DNA of 64,000 bases from assembly GCA_031385005.1 (NCBI GenBank), contig JANNBB010000056.1:48065-112064 (forward strand), written 5' to 3'. The notes beneath the pieces were generated by a model, which was not told the origin of the DNA, made no database searches, and saw nothing but the letters and a program-made list of their open reading frames with translations. Shown in pieces: positions 54,183 to 62,117 of this stretch. The DNA comes from JADKIH01 sp031385005. Lineage in GTDB: Bacteria > Bacteroidota > Bacteroidia > AKYH767-A > 2013-40CM-41-45. The first letter of the stretch is position 1, and each line of letters opens with the position of its first letter. The position numbers and the translations under genes are program-made.

Positions 54183-55916
54183 ATGAAAAAAGAGATTGCG
54201 ATTTACATTTTCTTCATTCTCCAGGCGATTGGCGGAATGGCACAAAAATATCCACAAAAATTTTTTTCACCTCCTGTAGACCTGCCATTGGTAGTAACCG
54301 GCACATTTGGTGAAATAAGAGAAAATCATTTTCACACAGGAATAGATTTCAGTACAGGCAATGAGGAAGAAGGAATTCCTATTATGGCAGCAGCAGATGG
54401 CTACATTTCCCGCATCAAGATTGCTCCTGATGGTTATGGCAAGGCGCTATACATTACCCATCCTAATGGTTATGTTACAGTTTATGGTCACTTACAAAAA
54501 TTTAACTCAGCGTTGAATGAATATACATATACCATTCAGAAAAGAACGCAACAATATGAAATGGATGTCATACCGGACGTAAGCGCCTTTCCTGTAAAGC
54601 GAGGAGAAGTTATAGCATATAGCGGTACAACGGGAAGTTCAACAGGAGTTCATCTTCATTTTGAAATAAGAGATGCACTTACGGAAGAACCGATCAATCC
54701 ATTACTTTTCGGTTTTGATGTGCGCGATTCAGTTCCTCCATTTTTTGAATCGATAAGAATTTACCCTGTTCGTGCGAATGGAATTTTAGAAGAAGCAGAC
54801 TCTGCAAGAAATTATGAAGTCACCTATTCAAGAGGAAAATATTCGCTGAATACAGAAACCGTTCCCATTGTCTATGGCACGATTGCATTCGGATTCAGTG
54901 CACAGGATTATCAGGAAATTGAAGAAGATAGCGGACAAGCCAATCTGGGAATCTATTCGGCAGAATTATTTGTAGATGGACATTCGATTTATTCCTGGAA
55001 GATGGACAGACTAAATTTTGAAACGAATAGAGATGTCAATGCACATATTGATTTCCTTTCTAAGATCAGAGACGCCAATCGATATGAGCAACTCTTTTTC
55101 AAGCCGGGCAATCGATTAAAGATTTATGGCAATCCGGATCAAACCGGCTACTCTATATTTTCGGATGGAGCAACGCATGCAATAAAAATTGTAATTAAAG
55201 ATTTCAGTGGTAATAAAGCGGAGGCCGCATTTACGGTAAGGACGGATTTAACATTAAGAGAATTGGCTTATTTGCCAAAACCTGATTATGCATTAGATCT
55301 TACCCGTGCAAAAGGACTTGTTTTCAGAAGACCGAAGTTTGAGGTTTTTATTCCTGAAGGTGCTGTTTATTCAGATGGCTTCTTTACTTACAATGAAGTA
55401 AGCAATTCTGATTATGCATCCGATATGATGCAGATTGGAGATGTTTACGAACCTATTCAATCATCTATTACAGTTAATATAAAACCAAATCGCAATTTAT
55501 CGGATTCGGTTAAGGCGAAAGCAATAATACAACTGACGAATTATTATGGAGAGACTTCATCGTGCGGAGGAGAATGGAACGGCGAATTTTTATCAGCTCA
55601 ATGCCGCAGTTTCGGAAATTTTGCAATAGCCATAGATACAATACCTCCGGTTTTAGAGAAGTATTACATTCCATCTGATATGGAAAATCTCTATGGAGGA
55701 TCGATTAAATATGTTGTAAAAGATAACATGACCGGAATAAAGAGTTATAGTGGGAAAATAGACGGAGTCTGGTATTTATTTGATTACGATAAGAAGAATG
55801 ATATGCTCACAGCCAACGTCGATCCCTTCATGGGAAACAGCGATCATTCTGTTGAAATTACAGTTACAGATGGCAAGGGAAACACAACAGTCTGGAAGTC
55901 CACCTTTTACTACTAA
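54183..55916 (+). CDS. M23 family peptidase, secreted
   Basis: A 577-residue periplasmic protein with a signal peptide (IAIYIFFILQAIGGMAQ). The LytM/M23 zinc peptidase domain is in the N-terminal third (HFHTGIDFS with His and Asp ligands, YVTVYGHLQKF, VHLHFEIRD with the HxH). The long C-terminal part is Ig-like and beta-rich, as in large Bacteroidetes M23 proteins. It likely cuts peptidoglycan cross-links or helps activate an amidase. The frame opens at TTG 54129, but the ATG at 54183 starts a proper signal peptide. Confidence 0.9.
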   Translation: MKKEIAIYIFFILQAIGGMAQKYPQKFFSPPVDLPLVVTGTFGEIRENHFHTGIDFSTGNEEEGIPIMAAADGYISRIKIAPDGYGKALYITHPNGYVTVYGHLQKFNSALNEYTYTIQKRTQQYEMDVIPDVSAFPVKRGEVIAYSGTTGSSTGVHLHFEIRDALTEEPINPLLFGFDVRDSVPPFFESIRIYPVRANGILEEADSARNYEVTYSRGKYSLNTETVPIVYGTIAFGFSAQDYQEIEEDSGQANLGIYSAELFVDGHSIYSWKMDRLNFETNRDVNAHIDFLSKIRDANRYEQLFFKPGNRLKIYGNPDQTGYSIFSDGATHAIKIVIKDFSGNKAEAAFTVRTDLTLRELAYLPKPDYALDLTRAKGLVFRRPKFEVFIPEGAVYSDGFFTYNEVSNSDYASDMMQIGDVYEPIQSSITVNIKPNRNLSDSVKAKAIIQLTNYYGETSSCGGEWNGEFLSAQCRSFGNFAIAIDTIPPVLEKYYIPSDMENLYGGSIKYVVKDNMTGIKSYSGKIDGVWYLFDYDKKNDMLTANVDPFMGNSDHSVEITVTDGKGNTTVWKSTFYY

Positions 55917-55957
55917 AAAAGCGATGTAAAAGAATTACAATATTCTTTTCATTATTT

Positions 55958-55988
55958 TTTGTTAAAAAACAACATTATTCTATCTTTG
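55958..55988 (+). promoter_or_regulatory. Bacteroidetes promoter for the tRNA operon
   Basis: TTTG (55958-55961), then exactly 19 bases, then TATCTTTG (55981-55988), a full match to the TTTG-N19-TAnnTTTG consensus. The first tRNA begins 15 bases downstream, as expected for a tRNA leader. Confidence 0.8.
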
Positions 55989-56003
55989 CCGGCCTTGCAA
56001 TCC

Positions 56004-56090
56004 GGTGAGGTGCCTGAGAGGCCGAAAGGAACAGTTTGCTAAACTGTCGTACGGGAAACCGTACCGAGGGTTCGAATCCCTCCCTCACCG
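56004..56090 (+). tRNA. tRNA-Ser(GCT)
   Basis: Acceptor GGTGAGG pairs with CCTCACC, with discriminator G at 56090. The anticodon loop TTGCTAA gives anticodon GCT (56038-56040), reading AGC/AGU. A long variable arm (CGTACGG with CCGTACC) is present as in all tRNA-Ser, and the T arm has GGTTCGAATCC. Length 87. The 3' CCA is not encoded. First gene of a three-tRNA transcript. Confidence 0.96.
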
Positions 56091-56146
56091 CTTCGAAGCA
56101 TAGAAGTTCTTTCAAATATTAATTAGTTAATTCGTTAATAAAAAAA

Positions 56147-56221
56147 CGGGGTGTAGCGTAGTCCGGTCATCGCGCATGGTTTGGGACCATGAGGTCGCAG
56201 GTTCGAATCCTGCCACCCCGA
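56147..56221 (+). tRNA. tRNA-Pro(TGG)
   Basis: Acceptor CGGGGTG pairs with CACCCCG, discriminator A at 56221. Anticodon loop TTTGGGA with anticodon TGG at 56182-56184. D arm and the T arm with GGTTCGAATCC are regular. Length 75, CCA not encoded. Confidence 0.96.
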
Positions 56222-56230
56222 CAATAAATA

Positions 56231-56340
56231 CAGACTGAGTCTGGAGTCCGAGTCTGAAGGTATGTGGAAAAGTCTACGAAAATTTTAAAGGAGAACACAA
56301 TTTTTAAGTAACGTCAGACTCAGACCACAGACTCAGACAG
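56231..56340. repeat. Long imperfect inverted repeat between tRNA-Pro and tRNA-Arg
   Basis: A 27-base arm at 56231-56257 (CAGACTGAGTCTG then GAGTCCGAGTCTGA) is nearly complementary to 56314-56340 (TCAGACTCAGACC then ACAGACTCAGACAG), about 24 of 27 positions. The spacer is ~56 bases. It would fold into a long hairpin in the tRNA transcript. Confidence 0.7.
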
Positions 56341-56349
56341 CATTTATCC

Positions 56350-56423
56350 GGTCCCGTAGCTCAATTGGATAGAGCAACTGCCTTCTAAGCAGTAGGTTAT
56401 GAGTTCGATCCTCGTCGGGATCA
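56350..56423 (+). tRNA. tRNA-Arg(TCT)
   Basis: Acceptor GGTCCCG pairs with CGGGATC, discriminator A at 56423. The anticodon stem ACTGC/GCAGT encloses loop CTTCTAA, anticodon TCT (56384-56386). T arm GAGTTCGATCCTC is regular. Length 74. Its D arm and its 3' half are repeated 176-179 bases downstream in a degenerate copy. Confidence 0.95.
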
Positions 56424-56458
56424 CTATCTTTATTAATATGCCCTAGGCCTCTTTTCAC

Positions 56459-56486
56459 TTCTGTTTCTGTTTCTGTTTCTGTTTCT
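56459..56486 (+). repeat. Short tandem repeat (TTCTGT)n
   Basis: Four perfect copies of the hexamer TTCTGT (56459-56482) plus a partial copy, followed by related CTGTCTCTGTCTC sequence. It lies between tRNA-Arg and its degenerate copy, typical of slippage-prone junk near a recombination hotspot. Confidence 0.8.
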
Positions 56487-56535
56487 AATCTGTCTCTGTC
56501 TCTTTAATCAACTTCCAACATTATTTAAAAAAATC

Positions 56536-56604
56536 TCAATTGCATAGAGCATCCCGCGTTTTTACGCGGGAAGGTTATGAGTTCGATCCTCGTCGGGATC
56601 ACTT
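56536..56604 (+). pseudogene. Degenerate tRNA-Arg copy with replaced anticodon arm
   Basis: CTCAATTGCATAGAGCA (56536-56552) repeats the tRNA-Arg D arm (56360-56376) with one change, and the 32 bases at 56573-56604 repeat the tRNA-Arg 3' part (56394-56425) exactly. Between them the anticodon arm is replaced by a 20-base hairpin, TCCCGCGT-TTTT-ACGCGGGA. The 5' acceptor strand (GGTCCCG) has no counterpart, so it cannot fold as a tRNA. A 3' tRNA duplication is a usual attachment-site scar of integrated elements; here it marks the edge of an accessory region. Confidence 0.8.
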
Positions 56605-56963
56605 TTATTCAAGTTTCCGATAGCATACAATTGAATATGTCAACCTTAAGAACAAAATAATCTTAGCTAAAACACCTATGAGGGTTTCAACAAAAACCCC
56701 GCATCGGTTTCTTTTGTTGTGGGTCAGCGTTACTCCAACCACCACACTTAAATCCCAGAGAGGATTAGAGGTGAGCAGAGCTCCGGGCGTTAAAGTCTGT
56801 TAGTTGTTCTTAAAAGTTTCCTTTCATTACGGGTGAGGATGTAGAACCTTTAACACTAAAAGGAGTGACATCTCCCGCGAAGCGACCAAGAAAGTGGCAC
56901 ACGCTTCCGGCAGATGTGGCAATTCATCATTGTGTAATATTGTAAATGTGTGCGGCCCATGGA
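56605..56963. other. Non-coding junction region with a diverged repeat copy
   Basis: No credible protein gene. Contains copy A (56731-56827) of a ~97-base repeat whose second copy is at 57882-57980. The remainder is unassigned. Confidence 0.5.
56731..56827. repeat. Copy A of a ~97-bp diverged direct repeat
   Basis: Aligns with 57882-57980 at very roughly 70% identity by eye, including shared words AAATCCCAGAG and TAGAGGTGAGCA and a TTAGTT segment followed by TTTC. Both copies read in the same direction. Copy B sits just upstream of a minus-strand lipoprotein gene, so the repeat may be a leader or promoter block. Confidence 0.6.
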
Positions 56964-57248
56964 TTAATTTACCATTCGACCGGTATAGAAATAAACAGGA
57001 TCTATGTCTTCGAGACTGCCATCAGTATCAAGGACAAATAACAAGGATGCTCCAGATTCTCTATAGAATGCTACTTCGTAGTACAAGGCATTTTTGACCT
57101 TCTTATATTTCATTAGTGAATGATTAATCCCGAAATTTCAATCAATCTCTAATGAATCCTTACCAACGAAACAGTTCTTGTTCTTTACTATCGCCTTAAC
57201 AAAGTTCGCGTTGGATGTATAACGCTTGTTCGAATATTTCCAGTTGTC
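56964..57248 (-). pseudogene. Decayed paralogue of the 57416-57835 lipoprotein
   Basis: Minus-strand frame from 57248 to the TAA at 56964 is open except for one internal TGA (57138-57140). Its protein carries DNWKYS, NCFVGKDSLEI and NFG, aligning with NWDTSS, KCFIGMDSNQI and IFG of the intact gene. Both end in a short segment finishing VN. The N-terminal part, including any signal peptide, is missing or frameshifted (an in-frame TAG lies just upstream). This is best read as a tandem duplicate that has degraded. Recoding of TGA is not needed to explain it. Confidence 0.65.
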
Positions 57249-57415
57249 TCCGACACGAATTAAGAATATATCCTACCGCGTTCAGTTATTATACCGATGC
57301 AGTAGTACCTGACTGTAAGTTAGCAATATTCACTGAGATCTGGTTTATCCCCATAGAAATCTTCTCCTGTCTGCTAAGTACTGCCCGAAGATGTTTGTTA
57401 CCTCCTGGTAATTAT

Positions 57416-57835
57416 TTAATTTACCGGTTTACCTTGAGAAAATGTAGTATATCCTACCTTCCGCACTTTATCTTTAAAAATTAAGAAGTCAAGCGTAAAA
57501 TATATGACGCTGTCCAATGCGGAATTCGAGTTGATATTGGGGTATACAGGTCTGTTTGGTTGTATTGGAAATTGTAAAGCCCTTCCACCGTCTTGGTATA
57601 GGGTCGAAACATATTTACTCCCAAAAATTTTAATGATTTGGTTGCTGTCCATCCCTATAAAGCACTTCTGATTACTTTCAAGCCGTTCAAGGAATGCAAT
57701 ACAAGTTAAGTTCCACTTTGATATAGAAGATGTGTCCCAGTTAAATTTGATCTCTTTGCGACTTATGGGACAGCCGTTGTTCAGCTTCGTCATTACGCAA
57801 GATGATAATAAAACCAAGAGCACAATACATCTCAT
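57416..57835 (-). CDS. Predicted lipoprotein of unknown function, 139 aa
   Basis: The ATG at 57835 starts a short hydrophobic leader ending in a lipobox (LLSSC, Cys about 14). The mature region has NWDTSS, KCFIGMDSNQI, IFGSKYVS and a TLDFLIFKDKVRKVGY strand near the end. It resembles nothing I can name. A degraded paralogue is next to it (56964-57248) and copy B of a repeat lies directly upstream (57882-57980). The frame is open to 57898, but that version lacks the leader at its N-terminus. Confidence 0.7.
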   Translation of the reverse strand: MRCIVLLVLLSSCVMTKLNNGCPISRKEIKFNWDTSSISKWNLTCIAFLERLESNQKCFIGMDSNQIIKIFGSKYVSTLYQDGGRALQFPIQPNRPVYPNINSNSALDSVIYFTLDFLIFKDKVRKVGYTTFSQGKPVN

Positions 57836-57881
57836 TCCTTCACGAATTTTGCAAAAACATTTCCGTACTTTGATTGAAATC

Positions 57882-57980
57882 CACTCTAACCAGCACACCG
57901 AAATCCCAGAGGGGGCATAGAGGTGAGCAAAGCACAGTCCGTGAAGACCTGATGTTAGTTATTGAAGGTTTCTTTTTATG
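57882..57980. repeat. Copy B of the ~97-bp diverged direct repeat
   Basis: Related to copy A at 56731-56827, with matches AAATCCCAGAG, TAGAGGTGAGCA and TTAGTT. It begins about 47 bases upstream of the lipoprotein start codon (minus strand), in the position of a promoter or leader. Nothing in it resembles a known RNA. Confidence 0.6.
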
Positions 57981-58105
57981 AAGGATAATTCCTACAAGAC
58001 TTGCACCCTTATCATCACGAACAAACGTCAGGGATCGCAATCCTTAATCTACTATCACAAAAGACTTTCATCATTAAATGTTCCACGAACTTCAGGAATG
58101 TTAGG

Positions 58106-58900
58106 TCACTCAGTTCCATTCTGTACTACCTCTGGTTCGACGTGTAAAAACTTAACAGGTTCGTCGATGTCTACCTTTACACTTGGTTTTTTCTTCGCAG
58201 CTGGCTTACGAACTTTTATGGGCTTGAGGTCTTCTACCTTTATTTCCTCGTGAACAATCCTATTGATGCTGCTCTCTATCTCCTCGTCGGAAAACTTGCT
58301 CTTGTACTTGTCTCGAAGGTTTTTCTTTATGTAGTTAATTACCGTAGGTGCATATAAAAAGCTGGCAACATTCTTAGGATCGAGTGCGAGCGACTTGTTC
58401 CACAACTGGTCGAGCCCCTTGTTAGCTACCGATTCCTTGTGCAGATATTGTAACTGTTCGATGCAGTTCTTTAAGTTGGCGGATTCGCAGAAGTCCATTG
58501 AAAAAACACGATGTGCCTCTATGGGTTTCTCGAAGAGTATCCTATATAGGTCGAACTGTTTCCCGTTGGTGAGGAGAGCCCACTCAATTCCTTCGTTTGC
58601 TCCGTAGTTAATTGCCTGCCTCAGGTGCTTGTCGCTTAATGACAAAGAAAGCGCTTTAACCTCGACGAGGAAGTACCTGATGCCCTTCAGTTGTATCACG
58701 TAATCAGCGTACGTTCCGCGGATCATATACTCTGTCTTAACTTCCTCAATCGGCGCATATCCTAGAACGTCGGTCAAGAAGGTGTTAATCATTAACCTTG
58801 TGCCGCTCTCGTCGAGCTCTGCGATGTTACCGCATAGAAACTTCTTGTTGTAGAGTTTAAGAGCGACGAGAAGCTTCGTCTGTTTGGTTGTGTTCAACAT
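58106..58900 (-). CDS. Stand-alone HsdR_N-like nuclease-domain protein
   Basis: A 264-residue protein matching the N-terminal nuclease domain of type I restriction HsdR subunits. The PD-(D/E)XK core is visible as YMIRGTYADYVIQL (Asp) then YFLVEVKAL (Glu-x-Lys), preceded by an LTDVLGYAPIEEVKTEY segment. No helicase motor follows; the C-terminal third is charged (APTVINYIKKNLRDKYK, then a basic-acidic tail). It could be a free-standing nuclease, a domain in a defence or mobile-element system, or a fragment. I start at ATG 58900; a 21-codon upstream extension is open. It is divergent from the lipoprotein at 59000. Confidence 0.78.
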   Translation of the reverse strand: MLNTTKQTKLLVALKLYNKKFLCGNIAELDESGTRLMINTFLTDVLGYAPIEEVKTEYMIRGTYADYVIQLKGIRYFLVEVKALSLSLSDKHLRQAINYGANEGIEWALLTNGKQFDLYRILFEKPIEAHRVFSMDFCESANLKNCIEQLQYLHKESVANKGLDQLWNKSLALDPKNVASFLYAPTVINYIKKNLRDKYKSKFSDEEIESSINRIVHEEIKVEDLKPIKVRKPAAKKKPSVKVDIDEPVKFLHVEPEVVQNGTE

Positions 58901-58999
58901 AACAAAAGATTTAAAACGCAATTTGGGAAAAAAAATGCAGACTGACAACTTGGATTTAAACAAGAGAATTCCTATACTTCGTGCACCAAACGATTCACG

Positions 59000-59509
59000 A
59001 TGAAAAACCTAATCATCCTCACAATTCTGACCCTTTTTTTCTTAGGATGCGGGCCGTCACAACAGGACCTCGTTGCGAAGAAGAAAGCAGAGCAGGATTC
59101 AATCGCCACCGCTCAGAAGAACCTAATGGATTCCGTAGCCAATGCAACCAAGATCCAGGTAGAACAGCAACGGCAAGCAGAAGAAGCCGCAACACTCCAG
59201 GCAATAAGGAACAAAGAACATTCCGATTCTCTTTACGAAAAACTGATACAATGTAGATCAGAATTGGAAGTAGCACAGATGAAGCTGAACGACTCCAAGC
59301 AGTTCCAGTTACTGCGAACTTCGGACGAGAAATATGCACAGGTTCAGAAGGCGAAGTCAGATGTTGATCACCTTCGGTTAGAAATCTCACGCATCGAAAA
59401 CGAGTTGCGCGGTAAAGAATCTGTGAGTGTGGCAGTGAGAGCGGCAACAGAGAAAGCTGTACAAGATTCTATTATTCAAGCAGAAGCAGCTAGCAAGGCG
59501 ATGCAATAA
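59000..59509 (+). CDS. Coiled-coil lipoprotein
   Basis: A 169-residue protein with a signal sequence and lipobox (LTLFFLGCGPS, Cys about 17). The mature part is a long charged helix with heptad-like spacing (KKKAEQDSIATAQKNLMDS, SRIENELRGKESVSV) and no globular domain, so it is probably a periplasmic coiled coil. It is divergent from the nuclease-domain gene and composition is higher in GC than the next block. Function unknown. Confidence 0.75.
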   Translation: MKNLIILTILTLFFLGCGPSQQDLVAKKKAEQDSIATAQKNLMDSVANATKIQVEQQRQAEEAATLQAIRNKEHSDSLYEKLIQCRSELEVAQMKLNDSKQFQLLRTSDEKYAQVQKAKSDVDHLRLEISRIENELRGKESVSVAVRAATEKAVQDSIIQAEAASKAMQ

Positions 59510-59704
59510 CTGATCAACTGCGGGTTAGACTTGATGCGATTGATGTTTGTAAACTCTATGAGCAAATTGTTTCTTAAAAGGAATCAGATTTTTTAATATA
59601 TTTGTAAAGGGCAAAGTATATGAATACTTTAACTATTTATTGCATCCTTGACATATTTCTTTTAGTTGCCCTGAAAAATTGTGCTACTTTAAACATAAAG
59701 TAAT

Positions 59705-59905
59705 ATGAATTCTAAAACAAAAGAGATAATCGCAACATATGTTGTAGATAAAGAGCGTTACGAAATTTCCGAAAATTACTTTTCACTTGAAGAATTACAA
59801 AAAAAGCGTAGCGACAAAAAATTTATCGGAATTCAGATATCTTTAATAAATGGATTACCTGTAGGAGAACCAAATCGAGCAAGCGTTTGGGCTATTTATG
59901 AATAA
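59705..59905 (+). CDS. Small hypothetical protein, 66 aa
   Basis: A cytoplasmic-looking protein starting MNSKTKEIIATYVVDKERY with a mixed alpha/beta pattern (FIGIQISLINGLPVG). No recognised domain and no signal peptide. AT-rich, co-oriented with the ATPase operon downstream. Confidence 0.55.
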   Translation: MNSKTKEIIATYVVDKERYEISENYFSLEELQKKRSDKKFIGIQISLINGLPVGEPNRASVWAIYE

Positions 59906-59968
59906 CATTTATAAAAAAAACGATTTTGACCAACTCACATAAAGTTGCTTAAGCTACTAACAGAAACC

Positions 59969-60175
59969 ATGTTGAATAATAAACCTAAACATGATTTTTT
60001 TACTCAGATTTTTGGTGCAACGTTTAATTATTTTTTTGTTGCTATTATTCTGGCAATTTTAGGTTTTATTTATCCATTTTTTACTAATAATTCAACTAAA
60101 TTATTAGATATTTTTGGTAGTATTCTTTTTCTTGGAATAATTATATTAGTAATTTACGCTAGTCGAAAAAAGTAA
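59969..60175 (+). CDS. Small two-span membrane protein, 68 aa
   Basis: Starts MLNNKPKHDFFTQIFG and has two hydrophobic helices (NYFFVAIILAILGFIYPFF and LLDIFGSILFLGIIILVIY), ending in basic SRKK. Very AT-rich. The frame also opens at TTG 59945. It precedes the STAS/GHKL gene on the same strand and may be a companion membrane protein. Confidence 0.55.
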   Translation: MLNNKPKHDFFTQIFGATFNYFFVAIILAILGFIYPFFTNNSTKLLDIFGSILFLGIIILVIYASRKK

Positions 60176-60311
60176 ATTGCACTTCCAATTGGCCTTGTTA
60201 CATTTTTTTTTCTGAAGATAGGTTGATCAAGGGATGGATAGTGTAAAATAAATATACGTGTGCTTATAAGGGAAAGGGGCCATTGAAGAAAACGAAATTT
60301 ACGTTTTAACA

Positions 60312-61775
60312 ATGTTAATTTTTAAGAATACTAACAACATCATTCATTTTTATTTTATTTGCGTAATGAATGCTTCTAAAGATTTTTTTATTCGTCGGGC
60401 TTATGTAATTTTTATTAGAAAATTAAGAAGACGCAAATTAAAATTAAGAAAGATTGCTGGAGAAAGTAAATTTCTTGCAAATGCCAAAATTAACCGAATT
60501 AAGAAAGGAATATATAAATTTAGAAATAATACAGGAATTTTTAAAAATAGGTCGAAAGAACATTTCAGATTTTTAACTCCCAATATTGTATTTTTAAAGA
60601 GTATTAAAAAGCTATTTTCTGAAAAGGATTGTCCTAATACTATTTCAGATGGCAGGATTATGGTGCCAGAATGTTTTTCATTAATGGATAATTATGAAGA
60701 AAGTTTTGATTTTCTTAAGCAACTTTTTGTTTTACTTTCCCATGGAAGGTCAAATCGTATTATTCTAGACTATAAAAATTGTACAAGGATTGATGTCGAT
60801 GCCTCTTTGTGTATGGATGTTTTACTTAGAGAATTTATAACGTATATTGATAATTGCAAAAAGAAAAGGTATAATGTTAATCCTAAAAAAATAGGACCTG
60901 ATAATTTAATAAACGAAAATGTCGATAAGGTCCTTTATTCTGTCGGTGCACAAAGGAATTTGGGCGGTATTCATAAGGAATATCCTGATGTTATAGCTTT
61001 ACCAGTGTTAACTAATTCAAAAAATAATCCTAGGCAAAACGCAATTACAGAAGTTCAAACAACCCAAATTGTAAACTACATTAAAGAATGTTTGAAAAAA
61101 ATGAATAGAACGCTTTCTGTAGAGGCTCGAACGGGGTTATATAAGGTATTGGGCGAAGTAATGACCAATGCAGATCATCATTGCACAATGAATAATCGCT
61201 ATGCGATTGGTTTTTTTCAAGAGATTGAAAATGAAGCTGATCATTATGGTGTTTTTAATTTTACTATTTTAAATTTTGGGAAAACTATTTACCAAACATT
61301 TAAAGACGGATGTGAGAATAGAAAGACTGTTGAGCAAATGACCGAATTGTCTGAGGATTATACTAAGCGTCGTTTTTTTGTAAAAGCGGATTTTGAGGAA
61401 GAAACACTTTGGACGCTTTATGCGTTACAAGAAGGGGTTACTAGCAAAAAAGAGAGAAGAGGCACTGGAACTGTGGAATATTTGCACAATTTCTTCAACT
61501 TAAAAGGAGATGTTTCAAAGGACAATATTTCACAGTTGGTAATCGTTAGTGGTAATACTAGAATTATATTCGACGGCACCTATCAAATGGTTGAAAAAAC
61601 TGATATTTCTCGGAAAAGGCCTCTTAAAACTATAACTTTTAATAATTCTGGTGATATAAAAGACAAGCCTGATAGAAATTTTGTTAAATTTGCGCCCAAT
61701 TTCTTTCCTGGGGCCTTGATTTCAGCACGAATTTTGATTAAATTCGAAAACACATTAGAGCAACAAGAAAATTAA
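60312..61775 (+). CDS. STAS-like plus GHKL ATPase fusion protein
   Basis: A 487-residue protein. The N-terminus (to ~95) is basic and helical. Residues ~115-215 look STAS-like (RIILDYKNCTRIDVDASLCMD matches the STAS core strand and loop). Residues ~268-480 form a GHKL ATPase: N box GEVMTNADHH (Glu282, Asn286), a divergent G1-like ILNFGKTI, and G2 RRGTGTVEYL (384-390). This architecture recalls anti-sigma/anti-anti-sigma switches, but it is fused and larger. The 12-base gap to a STAS-like DUF4325 gene makes an operon. The start is uncertain: ATG 60312 or ATG 60366. The gene is markedly AT-rich. Not a named system to my knowledge. Confidence 0.75.
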   Translation: MLIFKNTNNIIHFYFICVMNASKDFFIRRAYVIFIRKLRRRKLKLRKIAGESKFLANAKINRIKKGIYKFRNNTGIFKNRSKEHFRFLTPNIVFLKSIKKLFSEKDCPNTISDGRIMVPECFSLMDNYEESFDFLKQLFVLLSHGRSNRIILDYKNCTRIDVDASLCMDVLLREFITYIDNCKKKRYNVNPKKIGPDNLINENVDKVLYSVGAQRNLGGIHKEYPDVIALPVLTNSKNNPRQNAITEVQTTQIVNYIKECLKKMNRTLSVEARTGLYKVLGEVMTNADHHCTMNNRYAIGFFQEIENEADHYGVFNFTILNFGKTIYQTFKDGCENRKTVEQMTELSEDYTKRRFFVKADFEEETLWTLYALQEGVTSKKERRGTGTVEYLHNFFNLKGDVSKDNISQLVIVSGNTRIIFDGTYQMVEKTDISRKRPLKTITFNNSGDIKDKPDRNFVKFAPNFFPGALISARILIKFENTLEQQEN

Positions 61776-61787
61776 CCACAGAAAGCT

Positions 61788-62117
61788 ATGAAAAAAGCAA
61801 TAATCGATTTACAAAAATTCAGAACCTTAGGAGCTGATGTTTTTATTGGTCGTCCTCGTGGTAAAGAAGTTCGGAAAGAATCTAAAATTGATTCTATTGA
61901 ACCAGAGTTTGAACGAATTGAAATTATTATCCCAAACGACATTGCATCTATTAACCCTTCTTTTCTTGAAGAATTTCTTGAAAACGTAGTAAAGAGATTA
62001 GGGCCCATCCACTTTCGAGAAAAGTTTCATTTTAATAATCCTGGAGAATATAAAATTGATGATGATTTAGAGGATGCAATTGATAGAATTTTAAGGGATG
62101 TAAATGCGCTTGCATAA
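61788..62117 (+). CDS. STAS-like DUF4325 protein
   Basis: A 109-residue protein matching the DUF4325/STAS-like family: GRPRGKEVRKE, IIIPNDIASINPSFLEEFLENVVKRLG and a C-terminal YKIDDDLEDAIDRIL helix. In other genomes I recall such proteins beside GHKL ATPases in islands. Here it lies 12 bases after the STAS/GHKL fusion and abuts a membrane protein gene. It should be the regulatory partner (an antagonist or adaptor) of that ATPase; the mechanism is unknown. Confidence 0.8.
   Translation: MKKAIIDLQKFRTLGADVFIGRPRGKEVRKESKIDSIEPEFERIEIIIPNDIASINPSFLEEFLENVVKRLGPIHFREKFHFNNPGEYKIDDDLEDAIDRILRDVNALA

Noticed and set aside
56573..56604. Second functional tRNA-Arg
   Set aside because: The 5' acceptor strand is missing and the anticodon arm has been replaced, so it cannot fold or decode.
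56894..57484. Plus-strand frames of 67 and 89 codons
   Set aside because: They are antisense to the decayed lipoprotein paralogue and to the end of the intact lipoprotein, which have recognisable protein similarity to each other.
59019..59447. 142-codon minus-strand frame
   Set aside because: Antisense shadow of the coiled-coil lipoprotein, which has a signal peptide, lipobox and heptad pattern.
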